This document shows, one piece after another, positions 25,058 to 31,410 of a DNA stretch of 31,779 nt (position 1 is its first letter; the number at the start of each line of letters is the position of its first letter). The notes beneath the pieces were generated by a model. The model ran no database searches, was not told the origin of the DNA, and saw only the letters and a program-made list of their open reading frames with translations. The DNA comes from Thermoleophilia bacterium (lineage in GTDB: Bacteria > Actinomycetota > Thermoleophilia > Gaiellales > Gaiellaceae), in the NCBI GenBank assembly GCA_025934335.1, contig JAICYG010000005.1, forward strand, positions 1-31,779, given 5' to 3'. Made by a program: the position numbers and the translations under genes.

Positions 25058-25288
25058 AGTTCACGACCACCCCCGCGCCCATGGGGGATCGAACCCCCCG
25101 GGATCGGGTGGTGAGCCGATGGCCGGGCGGAGACCGCGCGGAGAGTATGGGGTCGAACGGCGGAACGGACTCCAGGCTGTCGCAAGCGGACACGAAGAGA
25201 CGGGCAGCGAGCTCCGGAAGCCGCCGAAGCGAGGCGGCCGGGGCGCGCGGCGGACGCGCCCCGGCCCGACCAAGGAGAGGAGGGCTCG
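25058..25288 (+). other. Intergenic leader region between response regulator and 85-residue gene
   Basis: 231 bases without a convincing gene. It holds a short hairpin whose minus strand reads GGTTCGATCCC (near 25083-25099), resembling a tRNA T-arm, but no acceptor or D-arm partner exists. At the far end is the strong hairpin at 25236-25266, then the Shine-Dalgarno AAGGAGAGGAGG. I recognise no riboswitch. Confidence 0.5.
25236..25266 (+). terminator. Strong 12-bp GC hairpin
   Basis: GGCCGGGGCGCG pairs perfectly with CGCGCCCCGGCC around a 7-nt loop (CGGCGGA). It is followed not by a T run but by the ribosome-binding site of the next gene, so it may be a terminator, an attenuator or an mRNA-stabilising 5' structure. 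Confidence 0.45.
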
Positions 25289-25546
25289 ATGCGGATCTCG
25301 GTGAACGGCAGGAACCCCTTCGGGTTTCTGTTCGTGACGTCCCGGCGCGAGCAGTACCTGGCCCAGTACGTGGTGCGGGAGTACGCGCGCGGGCGGTCGC
25401 TGCAGGACGTGCTCGACGACCCCTACATGAGGAACCGCACGACGCCCGCGGGGCGAGCACGGCTCCTCGAGCGTCCCGAGGTAATCGCGGCGATCGGCGA
25501 GCAGGCACTGGCCGAGCTGAGGCTCGCGCCGGCGGTCGGGTCATGA
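25289..25546 (+). CDS. Small conserved-looking protein of unknown function (85 residues)
   Basis: MRISVNGRNPFGFLFVTSRR at the start, then a helical, charged region with EQYLAQYVVREYARGRSL and DPYMRNRTTPAGRARLLERP. No membrane segment or metal motif is seen. I do not recognise a named family. A strong Shine-Dalgarno (AAGGAGAGGAGG) precedes the ATG, and its stop overlaps the universal stress gene by ATGA (25543-25546), so the two are made together. Role probably in the same stress response, by association only. Confidence 0.8.
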   Translation: MRISVNGRNPFGFLFVTSRREQYLAQYVVREYARGRSLQDVLDDPYMRNRTTPAGRARLLERPEVIAAIGEQALAELRLAPAVGS

Positions 25547-26034
25547 CGAGGACGGTTCTCTGCGGCGTCGACGGCTCGATCCACGCCCGGCTCGCGCTCC
25601 GCGCCGCCGCACAGCTCTCGGCGCAGCTCGACGCCCGGCTCGTCGTCGCGCACGTCGTGCAGACCGCGCCGGCGACGACGAGGCTCGGCCCCGTCGGCGG
25701 CCGGACCGCGCTCGCGCCGCCGCCCGGGGCGGAGCTCGAGGCGGGTCGGGGGATGCTCGAGCACGTCATCCGGGAAGAGGGGTTGGCCGAAGCGGAGGAG
25801 CGTGTCGTCTACGGCTTCCCGGCCGACCGCCTCGCCGACCTCGCAGACGAGGAGGACGCCGAGCTGATCGTCGTCGGGTCGCGCGGGCGCGGCGCCTTCA
25901 AGGCGGCGTTCCTCGGCAGCGTGTCGGGCGAGCTGATCGGCGTCGCGCGGTGCCCCGTGCTCGTCGTGCCGCCCGGCGCGGCGCTCGACCGCGACCCGGG
26001 CCCCGGCGGGGCCCGAGTCGCGACGCGCGGTTAA
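25543..26034 (+). CDS. Universal stress protein (UspA family)
   Basis: A 163-residue single Usp domain. The first strand is RTVLCGVDGSIHARLALRAA with the Asp of the nucleotide site, and the ATP-binding loop G-x2-G-x9-G-S is seen in VGSRGRGAFKAAFLGSVSGE, followed by CPVLVVPPG. ATP-binding Usp proteins of actinobacteria act in stress and dormancy. Translationally coupled to the 85-residue gene. The stop TAA abuts the stop of the convergent DUF2269 gene with no space between. Confidence 0.92.
   Translation: MTRTVLCGVDGSIHARLALRAAAQLSAQLDARLVVAHVVQTAPATTRLGPVGGRTALAPPPGAELEAGRGMLEHVIREEGLAEAEERVVYGFPADRLADLADEEDAELIVVGSRGRGAFKAAFLGSVSGELIGVARCPVLVVPPGAALDRDPGPGGARVATRG
25997..26015. terminator. 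Compact GC hairpin at the convergent 3' ends
   Basis: CGGGCCCC-GGC-GGGGCCCG forms an 8-bp perfect stem with a 3-nt loop inside the last codons of the universal stress gene, just before its stop. It could work as a two-way terminator for the convergent pair. No T run. Confidence 0.35.
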
Positions 26035-26622
26035 TCAGGCAAACGGCTTCGTCACCATGTCGAGCACGACGAGCAGCAGCACGGCGATGTCGAAGCGGGC
26101 GACGAGCATGATGCGGTCGATCAGCGCGAGGGTCTCCGGATGCGTCGGCCCGTTCTCCTCGGCCGACCGGTCGATCCTCTTCGCCATCGGCGAGAGGAAC
26201 GCGATCCCGACGACGAAGGTCGACGCGTAGCCGATCAGGCCCGCGACGATCCAGAAGTGGCCCCAGCCCCAGCTGGTGTTGATCATCAGCGCGATGCCCA
26301 TCAGGAACGTGACGAGACCGACGGGAGCGAAGACCTTCTCGCCCATGAAGGCCGCCTGCTTCGCGACCGTGACGATGCCCTCGGGATCACGCGCGTTCTG
26401 GGCGCGGATGGCGTGGATCATGATCGAGACGCCGCCGCCGACCCAGATGACCGCGAAGAGGACGTGCACGGCCTTGAAGACCGAGTACCAGTTGTTCGGA
26501 ACTGCCGCCGAGCCGGAGAACGCGAAGATCGCGCCGACGACGATGACGCCGGCGATGAGCGCGTACGTGAGGTTGTTCGAGCCGCGGGCAGGCGCGGCCG
26601 ACCCCGTTGCAGGTGTGTCCAT
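26035..26622 (-). CDS. DUF2269-like integral membrane protein
   Basis: A 195-residue protein with five hydrophobic segments (about 18-40, 46-73, 98-117, 124-150, 170-190). The region VHVLFAVIWVGGGVSIMIHA carries the conserved His and W-V-G-G-G typical of DUF2269 and related membrane proteins. Function is unknown; the histidines could bind heme or metal, as in related families, but this is a guess. It begins 18 nt after the stop of the peroxiredoxin and without a Shine-Dalgarno site, and is probably the last gene of the sigma factor run. Confidence 0.85.
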   Translation of the reverse strand: MDTPATGSAAPARGSNNLTYALIAGVIVVGAIFAFSGSAAVPNNWYSVFKAVHVLFAVIWVGGGVSIMIHAIRAQNARDPEGIVTVAKQAAFMGEKVFAPVGLVTFLMGIALMINTSWGWGHFWIVAGLIGYASTFVVGIAFLSPMAKRIDRSAEENGPTHPETLALIDRIMLVARFDIAVLLLVVLDMVTKPFA

Positions 26623-26640
26623 ACCGTGGATTGCAACAGG

Positions 26641-27111
26641 TCAGGCGGCGACGTTCAAGGCTCGCGCCGCCGTCACCCACTCCTCGACGTCGGGCACCTC
26701 GCCGGTCTCATACGTCCAGACGTTCCGGATCACGCCGTCGCCGTCGACGAGAAAGGTCGTCCGCCGGGCGACGTCGCGCAGGCCGCGGTGCTCGAACGCG
26801 ATGCCGAACGCGCGCACCGCCTCGCCGTTGTAGTCGGAGAGCAGCCCGAAGTTGAGGTCGAGCGCCTGCGTCCATGCGATGTGCGTCCACGGGGAGTCGC
26901 GGGAGATGCCGATCGGCTGCACGCCGGCCTCGTCGAAGTCCGCTCTCCTGTCACGCAGGAGCTCGAGCTCGTTCGTTCAGGTGGACGACCAGTCGAACAG
27001 GTAGAAGACGAGCAGCTTCGGCCCGTCCTCGACGAGCTCGGTCATCGTCACGGGCTCGTTCGGCCCGAGGAAGACGGTCGCTTCCGGGATGCGGTCGCCG
27101 ACGTCCAGCAC
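26641..27111 (-). CDS. Selenocysteine-containing AhpE-like peroxiredoxin (in-frame TGA = Sec45)
   Basis: Read through one TGA (26977-26979), this frame gives 156 residues, close to M. tuberculosis AhpE (153). It starts MLDVGDRIPEATV (AhpE starts MLNVG). The redox motif is FYLFDWSST-U-TNELELL; the TGA falls at residue 45, exactly the peroxidatic Cys45 of AhpE. Downstream are QPIGISRDSPW, FGLLSDYNGEAVRAFG and RRTTFLVDGDGVIRN (active-site Arg117), all normal peroxiredoxin. The frame is open on both sides, there is no frameshift, and no cysteine exists elsewhere, so it would be a 1-Sec enzyme reducing peroxides with an outside thiol. A SECIS-like hairpin follows the TGA. GTG start 7 nt after TAGTCT suggests its own leaderless promoter besides the sigma operon. 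A recent nonsense mutation of TGC/TGT is the alternative. Confidence 0.85.
26940..26966 (-). promoter_or_regulatory. Candidate bacterial SECIS element
   Basis: In the mRNA, CUCCUG-CGUGA-CAGGAG forms a perfect 6-bp stem (26945-26961) with a 5-nt loop. Below it are tandem G.A/A.G mismatches and three more pairs (G-C, C-G, U.G). The loop begins 21 nt after the UGA and has G as its second base. This meets the published bSECIS rules (loop 16-37 nt after UGA, a G among the first two loop bases). Confidence 0.7.
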
Positions 27112-27112
27112 G

Positions 27113-27124
27113 CGCCGGAGACTA
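27113..27124 (-). promoter_or_regulatory. Candidate -10 box for the peroxiredoxin
   Basis: On the minus strand TAGTCT (27119-27124) lies 7 nt before the GTG at 27111 with no Shine-Dalgarno between. The same hexamer occurs 8 nt before the gene at 31411. Its TAG is also the stop codon of the upstream gene. Confidence 0.35.
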
Positions 27125-28231
27125 TCCGGCGCAGCACCAGCGGCCGGCGAGCTGCAGCACCGGGCCGAGCTCGTCACCGCGCGCGAACTGCTGCCGGATG
27201 TTGCCCACCGCTCGCGCCTTCGACCCGTGCAGGAACACCCACTGGTTCGCCGCCGGCCAGTTCACGAGCAGCCAGCTTCCGTCGGGCGACCACGCGACGT
27301 CGCCGAAGGCGCCGGGACCCGCGAAGAGGAGCGGCGCCTTACCCGGCCGGTCGACGTCGACGAGCCGCACCTCGCTGCGGCCCGGGCGGCGGACGACGAC
27401 GGCGAGGTCGTGCGAGCCCGGTTTGAACGAGCCGGTCAGAAGCTCGGCGCTGAGCATCGAGACCGTGCGGTGGACGCGGCCGGCGGCGTCGAGGACGACC
27501 ACGCGCTTCGCCGAGAAGACGGCGAGGTACCGGCCGTCGGCCGACCAGTGCAGGCTCGTCGGCGTCACCGTGACCGGCCGGCGCCAGAGCAGCCTTCCGC
27601 CGTCCGTCGCCCGCAGCACGACGGTGCCGCCCGTGTAGTACGCGAGGACGTGCAACCGCGTCGGCTCCCAGGCGGGCAGCGAGCCGAACCGGTCGAGCAG
27701 CCGGTCGCCCGTCCCGTCTCCCGCGACGACGCGCAACCCGCTCGCGGCCTCGTACGCGATGCGCGTGTCCGTCCGCGTGCCCTCCCAGGTGGGCGCCGAC
27801 GGGTTGCGCCGCGCAAGCGACCAGCGGACGTCGCCGTCCGGGTCGAGGGCGACCAGCCGGTTGCCGCGTGTCGCGACGACATACAGGCCGTGCGGCGACC
27901 AGGTCGCGTCGTCGTACGGCCCGAGCTTGCGCATGAACCCGTTGTCGCGGACGAGCCACACGCCGCCGTGCTCGGCGGAGACGACGAGCAGCTTCCCGGT
28001 CGCGGGGAGCGAGAAGAGCGCCGGTTCCGCATGCTCGATCCCGACCGCCTTCCGGACGCGCTGGAAGACGGCCCGGCCGGGCGGTGAGAGAGCCGCGCCC
28101 AGGACGGCGGCAACGGCGGCCACGACGACCGCCGCAAACAGCCTGTTACCTCTGCGGCCGCGTGCCGACGCGGGGGCCCGCTCCTCGAAGGCGCGGCGGA
28201 CGACCTCCCAGGCCCTGTCCTCAGGGGTCAT
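27122..28231 (-). CDS. Membrane-anchored beta-propeller protein, putative anti-sigma factor
   Basis: A 369-residue protein. Residues 1-30 are cytoplasmic and charged (MTPEDRAWEVVRRAFEERAP), residues 31-48 form a transmembrane helix (LFAAVVVAAVAAVLGAAL), and the rest is an extracytoplasmic propeller with WD40/PD40-like blades (DDATWSPHGLYVVATRG, LHWSADGRYLAVFS, DVAWSPDGSWLLVNW). The C-terminus ends WCCAG with two vicinal cysteines. No zinc anti-sigma HxxxCxxC is present. It starts inside the end of the sigma factor gene (11-nt overlap), which is the main reason for the anti-sigma call. The short cytoplasmic part would hold the sigma factor. Confidence 0.8.
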   Translation of the reverse strand: MTPEDRAWEVVRRAFEERAPASARGRRGNRLFAAVVVAAVAAVLGAALSPPGRAVFQRVRKAVGIEHAEPALFSLPATGKLLVVSAEHGGVWLVRDNGFMRKLGPYDDATWSPHGLYVVATRGNRLVALDPDGDVRWSLARRNPSAPTWEGTRTDTRIAYEAASGLRVVAGDGTGDRLLDRFGSLPAWEPTRLHVLAYYTGGTVVLRATDGGRLLWRRPVTVTPTSLHWSADGRYLAVFSAKRVVVLDAAGRVHRTVSMLSAELLTGSFKPGSHDLAVVVRRPGRSEVRLVDVDRPGKAPLLFAGPGAFGDVAWSPDGSWLLVNWPAANQWVFLHGSKARAVGNIRQQFARGDELGPVLQLAGRWCCAG

Positions 28232-28715
28232 CTCTCATCCGATCGAGGCCGCGTCGGAGCCGCGAGTTGACGGTGCCCCGCGGCAGGTCGAGCAGCTCGG
28301 CGATCTCGCCGGGCGTGTACTCGAGGACGTAGCGGAGGACGACGACGGCCCGGTGCTCGGGCGGGAGCCCGGCGATGCGGGCGAGGGTGCCCTCGCCGGG
28401 CTCGGGCGCGGCGGGGGCGGGGAGTTGGTCCCCGAGCTCCACCTCGGCGCGCAGCCGGCGCGCCCGTGTCCAGTCGATCGCGCGGTTGACGACGATCCGG
28501 TGCAGCCACGGCCCGAAGGGACGGCGGCGGTCGAAGCGCTCGAGGTTGCGCACGGCGGCCAGGAACGCCTCCTGGGCGATGTCCTCCGCCGCGGCTGCGT
28601 CGCCCGTGACGAGGCGCGCCGCGCGGAATGCGCGTGGCCAGTGCGCGCGGAAGAGCTGCTCGAGGTCGTCGACCGAGCCTTTCTGGGCACCGCGGATCCA
28701 GGCGTGCTCCGCCAC
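28221..28715 (-). CDS. ECF RNA polymerase sigma factor (sigma-70 family)
   Basis: A 164-residue ECF sigma factor. Region 2 (about 14-80) has LEQLFRAHWPRAFRAARLV, GDAAAAEDIAQEAFLAAVRN and PFGPWLHRIVVNRAIDW. Region 4 (about 110-160) has LPPEHRAVVVLRYVLEYTPG and LLDLPRGTVNSRLRRGLDRM. The frame is open for a further 96 residues upstream, but that part is unlike sigma factors. GTG at 28715 (VAEHAWIRGAQKG) gives the normal ECF start. Leads the run sigma, propeller anti-sigma, selenoperoxiredoxin, DUF2269, and is divergent to a secreted propeller gene. Confidence 0.92.
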   Translation of the reverse strand: MAEHAWIRGAQKGSVDDLEQLFRAHWPRAFRAARLVTGDAAAAEDIAQEAFLAAVRNLERFDRRRPFGPWLHRIVVNRAIDWTRARRLRAEVELGDQLPAPAAPEPGEGTLARIAGLPPEHRAVVVLRYVLEYTPGEIAELLDLPRGTVNSRLRRGLDRMRDDP

Positions 28716-28769
28716 ACGTGAGGGGTACGGCGCAGGGACCTCGTGAGGTCCCGCACGCGTAGACGACGC

Positions 28770-29813
28770 ATGAGACGCCTCGTGATCCTCTTCAGCAGCT
28801 GCGCGCTCCTGCTCCCCGGCGCCGCGCGTTCCGCGGCCTGCTCGCCGCTCGACTGCGGCCCCAGCCAGGTCGTGGTCTCGGGCGGGACGCTCCTCGCGTA
28901 CCGGTCCGCCTCCCACGGGCCGGTCTCGGTCGCCGACCTGCGCAGCGGCGAATCGCTCTTCTCGCTGCCGTGGGGCTTCGTCTACGGGAAGGTGCTCGTC
29001 CACCAGGAAGGGAACCGCATCGAATGGTACGACGCGATGACCGGGAAGAAGACCGCGCAGCGGGCGCTGCCGTGGAAGATCAGGCTCGCCGGCGCATCGC
29101 AGGACGGGAGCCGCGCCGTCGCGTTCCGCGCGAAGACGCTGGTCGAGCTCGTCACGCCGACGTCCGTGCGCGAGGTGCCGCTACCGACAGGCAGCTGGGA
29201 CTTCGACGCGCTGCGCGGCAACCACCTCGTCCTGATCCAGCTCCGGGGCGGCGGCTACCAGGTGCGGCTCGTCGACCTGGCACACCGCACGTCGCAGACG
29301 AAGCTGCTCAAGGATCCCCACGAGTCGGGGACGATCTGGGGCCAGGCGTGGTCACGCCTCTCCTCGGCGGACGGCCGCTACGTCTTCACGCTGTACCTGG
29401 CGTCGAACGGCGCCGCCATGGTGCACGAGCTCGACCTGGTGACGGCGAAGGCGCGCTGCATCGACCTGCCCGGTACGGGCGACTACGGCTCCGGCACGTC
29501 CTGGGGCATGGTGCTCGCGCCCGACCGGCGCACGTTGTGGCTCGCGAGCCCGGGCTACGGCCGGGTCGTCGGGATCGACATCCGTACGCGCAAGATCGTC
29601 GACGCCTTCCGGATCTCGCTCTCGTACTGGAACCTCGGCAACCCGACGCGCACCGCGGTCTCCCCCGACGGGACGCAGCTGGCACTGACCGACGGTGAGA
29701 CAGTCGCGAAGATCGACCTGCACCTGCGCAGGGTCGTCGGTCGCACCCCCGCCGCGCATGCCGTCGCCCTCGGCTACTCGCCCGGAACGGGCGAGCTCAG
29801 GGCACTGCGGTGA
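28770..29813 (+). CDS. Secreted beta-propeller-like protein
   Basis: A 347-residue protein with an N-terminal signal sequence (MRRLVILFSSCALLLPGAAR), cleaved near ARSAA before CSPLDCG; the two Cys in CSPLDC may form a disulfide or, less likely, a lipid site. The rest is a series of about 40-50 residue strand-rich blades (LFSLPWGFVYGKVLVHQEG, LWLASPGYGRVVGIDIRTRK, TAVSPDGTQLALTDGETVAK). No enzyme motif. The ATG at 28770 begins the signal; an in-frame start at 28743 would add nine basic residues. It is divergent from the sigma operon with 54 nt between starts, so it may be a target of that sigma factor. The last 17 nt overlap the convergent ligase gene. Confidence 0.8.
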   Translation: MRRLVILFSSCALLLPGAARSAACSPLDCGPSQVVVSGGTLLAYRSASHGPVSVADLRSGESLFSLPWGFVYGKVLVHQEGNRIEWYDAMTGKKTAQRALPWKIRLAGASQDGSRAVAFRAKTLVELVTPTSVREVPLPTGSWDFDALRGNHLVLIQLRGGGYQVRLVDLAHRTSQTKLLKDPHESGTIWGQAWSRLSSADGRYVFTLYLASNGAAMVHELDLVTAKARCIDLPGTGDYGSGTSWGMVLAPDRRTLWLASPGYGRVVGIDIRTRKIVDAFRISLSYWNLGNPTRTAVSPDGTQLALTDGETVAKIDLHLRRVVGRTPAAHAVALGYSPGTGELRALR

Positions 29814-31008
29814 GCGCTGCCTGGGTGCCGGCGGCGATCTCGCGCACGACTTCGACGATGTCGCGGTTCGCGTTCCAGACGCGCAGCTGACGGTCCGAGC
29901 CGTTGCCTCGCGAGAGGATCTCGCGCACGCCCTCGAGCTCGCGGTCCGAGCCGAGCTCGCGGGCGTGCGGCTCGAGGTCGCGGAGCGTCCGGCGCACGAG
30001 CTGCGCGACGGGTACGCGGTTGCGCCGCCCGGTCGCCAGGTCCATCACCGGCGCCTCGAGGCCGTAGCGCGCCGCGAGCCACTTGTTCTCGGTCGTCAGG
30101 ATGCGGTGCCAGCTGGGGATCTCCTTGCCCTCGTCGTGCAGCTCGCAGAGCATCTTCACGAGCGCCTGGAAGTACGCCGCGATTGCGACCACGTCCTCGA
30201 GCCGGGTGACCGCGTCGCACACGCGCATCTCGATCGTGCCGAGGCGCGGATGCGGCCGGATGTCCCACCAGATGTGCGTGTAGTCGGCGATGCAGCCCGT
30301 CCGCTCGAGCTGTCCCACGACCTCGGCGTAGTCGGCGTAGTCGCGGAAGCGCGGCGGCGGCCCCGAGCGCGGAAACGCCGCGAACACCATCTGCCGCGAC
30401 GACGAGAGGCCGGTCGGCTCCCCGCGCCAGAAGGGCGACGAGGCCGACAGCGCGAGCACCTGCGGCAGGTGGAGGAGCAGGCCGTTCATCACCTGGATCG
30501 CCTTCTCGGGGTCGTCGACCGCCACGTGCATGTGCATCCCGAAGATCAGCTCGCGCCGAGCGACGTACTGCAGCTGGTCGACGAGGTTCCGGTAGCGGTC
30601 GCGTGCAGTGATTCGCTGACGCTCGAAGAGCGAGAACGGGTGGGTGCCGGCCGACCCGAAGCGACAGCCCTGCTCGCGCGCGACCTCGGCGACGTATGCG
30701 CGCAGCTGCTGCAGCGAGCGCATCACGTCGGTCGCAGTGCGGCACACGGGCGTCGTCACCTCGAGCACCGACTGCATCAGCTCCGCGTTGATCCGCGCCT
30801 CGTGCTCCCCGTCCGCGACCGCTGCGAGCACCGAGTCGATGTGCTGCACCAGATCCCACGTCTCGGGGTCGAGCAGCATGTACTCCTCCTCGACGCCGAG
30901 CGTGTACGCGTCGCCCTTGCCGAACGCATGGTCGAGCACGCTCGCCTGCGCGCCCGCCGCCCCGGCTCCGCTCTTGCCCGTGATCGAAGGCGGGTAGATC
31001 TGCTTCAC
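29797..31008 (-). CDS. YbdK/GCS2-type glutamate-cysteine ligase (carboxylate-amine ligase)
   Basis: A 403-residue ATP-dependent ligase. The N-terminal GVEEEYMLLDPETWDL is the family signature; FGMHMHVAVDDPE carries the metal-binding histidines; SSPFWRGEPTGLSSSRQMVF, IWWDIRPHPRLGTIEMRVCD and TTENKWLAARYGL complete the active site. The family joins glutamate to cysteine or related amines; the true substrate of this member is not certain. GTG at 31008 overlaps the stop of the Rid gene (GTGA), so they form an operon. If it makes gamma-glutamylcysteine, it could feed the thiol needed by the nearby peroxiredoxin; this is inference. Confidence 0.88.
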   Translation of the reverse strand: MKQIYPPSITGKSGAGAAGAQASVLDHAFGKGDAYTLGVEEEYMLLDPETWDLVQHIDSVLAAVADGEHEARINAELMQSVLEVTTPVCRTATDVMRSLQQLRAYVAEVAREQGCRFGSAGTHPFSLFERQRITARDRYRNLVDQLQYVARRELIFGMHMHVAVDDPEKAIQVMNGLLLHLPQVLALSASSPFWRGEPTGLSSSRQMVFAAFPRSGPPPRFRDYADYAEVVGQLERTGCIADYTHIWWDIRPHPRLGTIEMRVCDAVTRLEDVVAIAAYFQALVKMLCELHDEGKEIPSWHRILTTENKWLAARYGLEAPVMDLATGRRNRVPVAQLVRRTLRDLEPHARELGSDRELEGVREILSRGNGSDRQLRVWNANRDIVEVVREIAAGTQAALTAVP

Positions 31009-31391
31009 GAAGGCAGTATCGCCGCTTCCGCCTCGATCTCCACGAGCCAGCGCGGGTCGAGGAGCTGCACGACGACGCCGGTCGTCGCCGGACGCGCCTT
31101 CGCGAACGCCTCCCGGTGTGCGCGGCCGACCTCGTCGATCAGCGAGGCGTCGGTCAGGTAGATCCGCGTGCGCACCACGTCGTCCAGGGACGCGCCCGCC
31201 TCGGAAAGCACGCGCGCGATGCGCTCGAGACACACGCGCGCCTGCTCGTAGCCGCCCGCGGGCGGGTCGGCGTCGCCCGGCATGATCGGCGCCGTGCCGG
31301 AGACGTGAACGCGGTCGCCGGCGCGCACGGCGCGCGAGTAGCCGACGCGCTCCTCGAACGCGGTGCCCGATGAGAAGGTGATTCGCTCCAT
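31005..31391 (-). CDS. Rid family (RidA/YjgF-like) protein
   Basis: A 128-residue RidA-type protein. RVGYSRAVRAGDRVHVSGTA is the typical start of the fold, GGYEQARVCLERIARVLSEA follows, and VVRTRIYLTDASL holds the conserved Arg of the imine/enamine deaminase site. The usual C-terminal P-x-x-T-x-V... reads RPATTGVVVQLLDPRWLVEIEA. Deaminase activity on reactive enamines is the likely role. ATG at 31391. Divergent to the hydrolase at 31411, only 19 nt between starts, so their promoters overlap. Confidence 0.93.
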   Translation of the reverse strand: MERITFSSGTAFEERVGYSRAVRAGDRVHVSGTAPIMPGDADPPAGGYEQARVCLERIARVLSEAGASLDDVVRTRIYLTDASLIDEVGRAHREAFAKARPATTGVVVQLLDPRWLVEIEAEAAILPS

Positions 31392-31396
31392 GCGGC

Positions 31397-31402
31397 TAGT
31401 CT
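31397..31402 (+). promoter_or_regulatory. Candidate -10 box for leaderless hydrolase gene
   Basis: TAGTCT lies 8 nt before the ATG at 31411, with no Shine-Dalgarno between, in only 19 nt that separate the divergent starts. Fits a leaderless transcript. Confidence 0.4.
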
Positions 31403-31410
31403 CGCGCGTC

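Noticed and set aside
25081..25103. tRNA or tmRNA end on the minus strand (GGTTCGATCCC T-arm-like sequence)
   Set aside because: No matching 7-bp acceptor strand, D-arm or anticodon arm is present at the right distances; only the T-arm-like hairpin exists.
25081..25542. Universal stress protein extended upstream to 317 residues
   Set aside because: The extension overlaps the 85-residue gene and is Arg/Gly-rich shadow; the Usp fold begins at the ATG 25543 (TRTVLCGVDGS).
26641..27177. Two separate small genes (26641-26922 and 26977-27177) or a plain pseudogene
   Set aside because: The two parts are N- and C-terminal halves of one peroxiredoxin in the same frame, joined by sense codons only, and the single TGA sits at the catalytic position with a SECIS-like hairpin behind it. 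A pseudogene would be expected to break at a random place.
28716..29003. Longer sigma factor starting at 29003
   Set aside because: The added 96 residues are low-complexity shadow of the divergent secreted gene, and ECF sigma factors start about where GTG 28715 places it.
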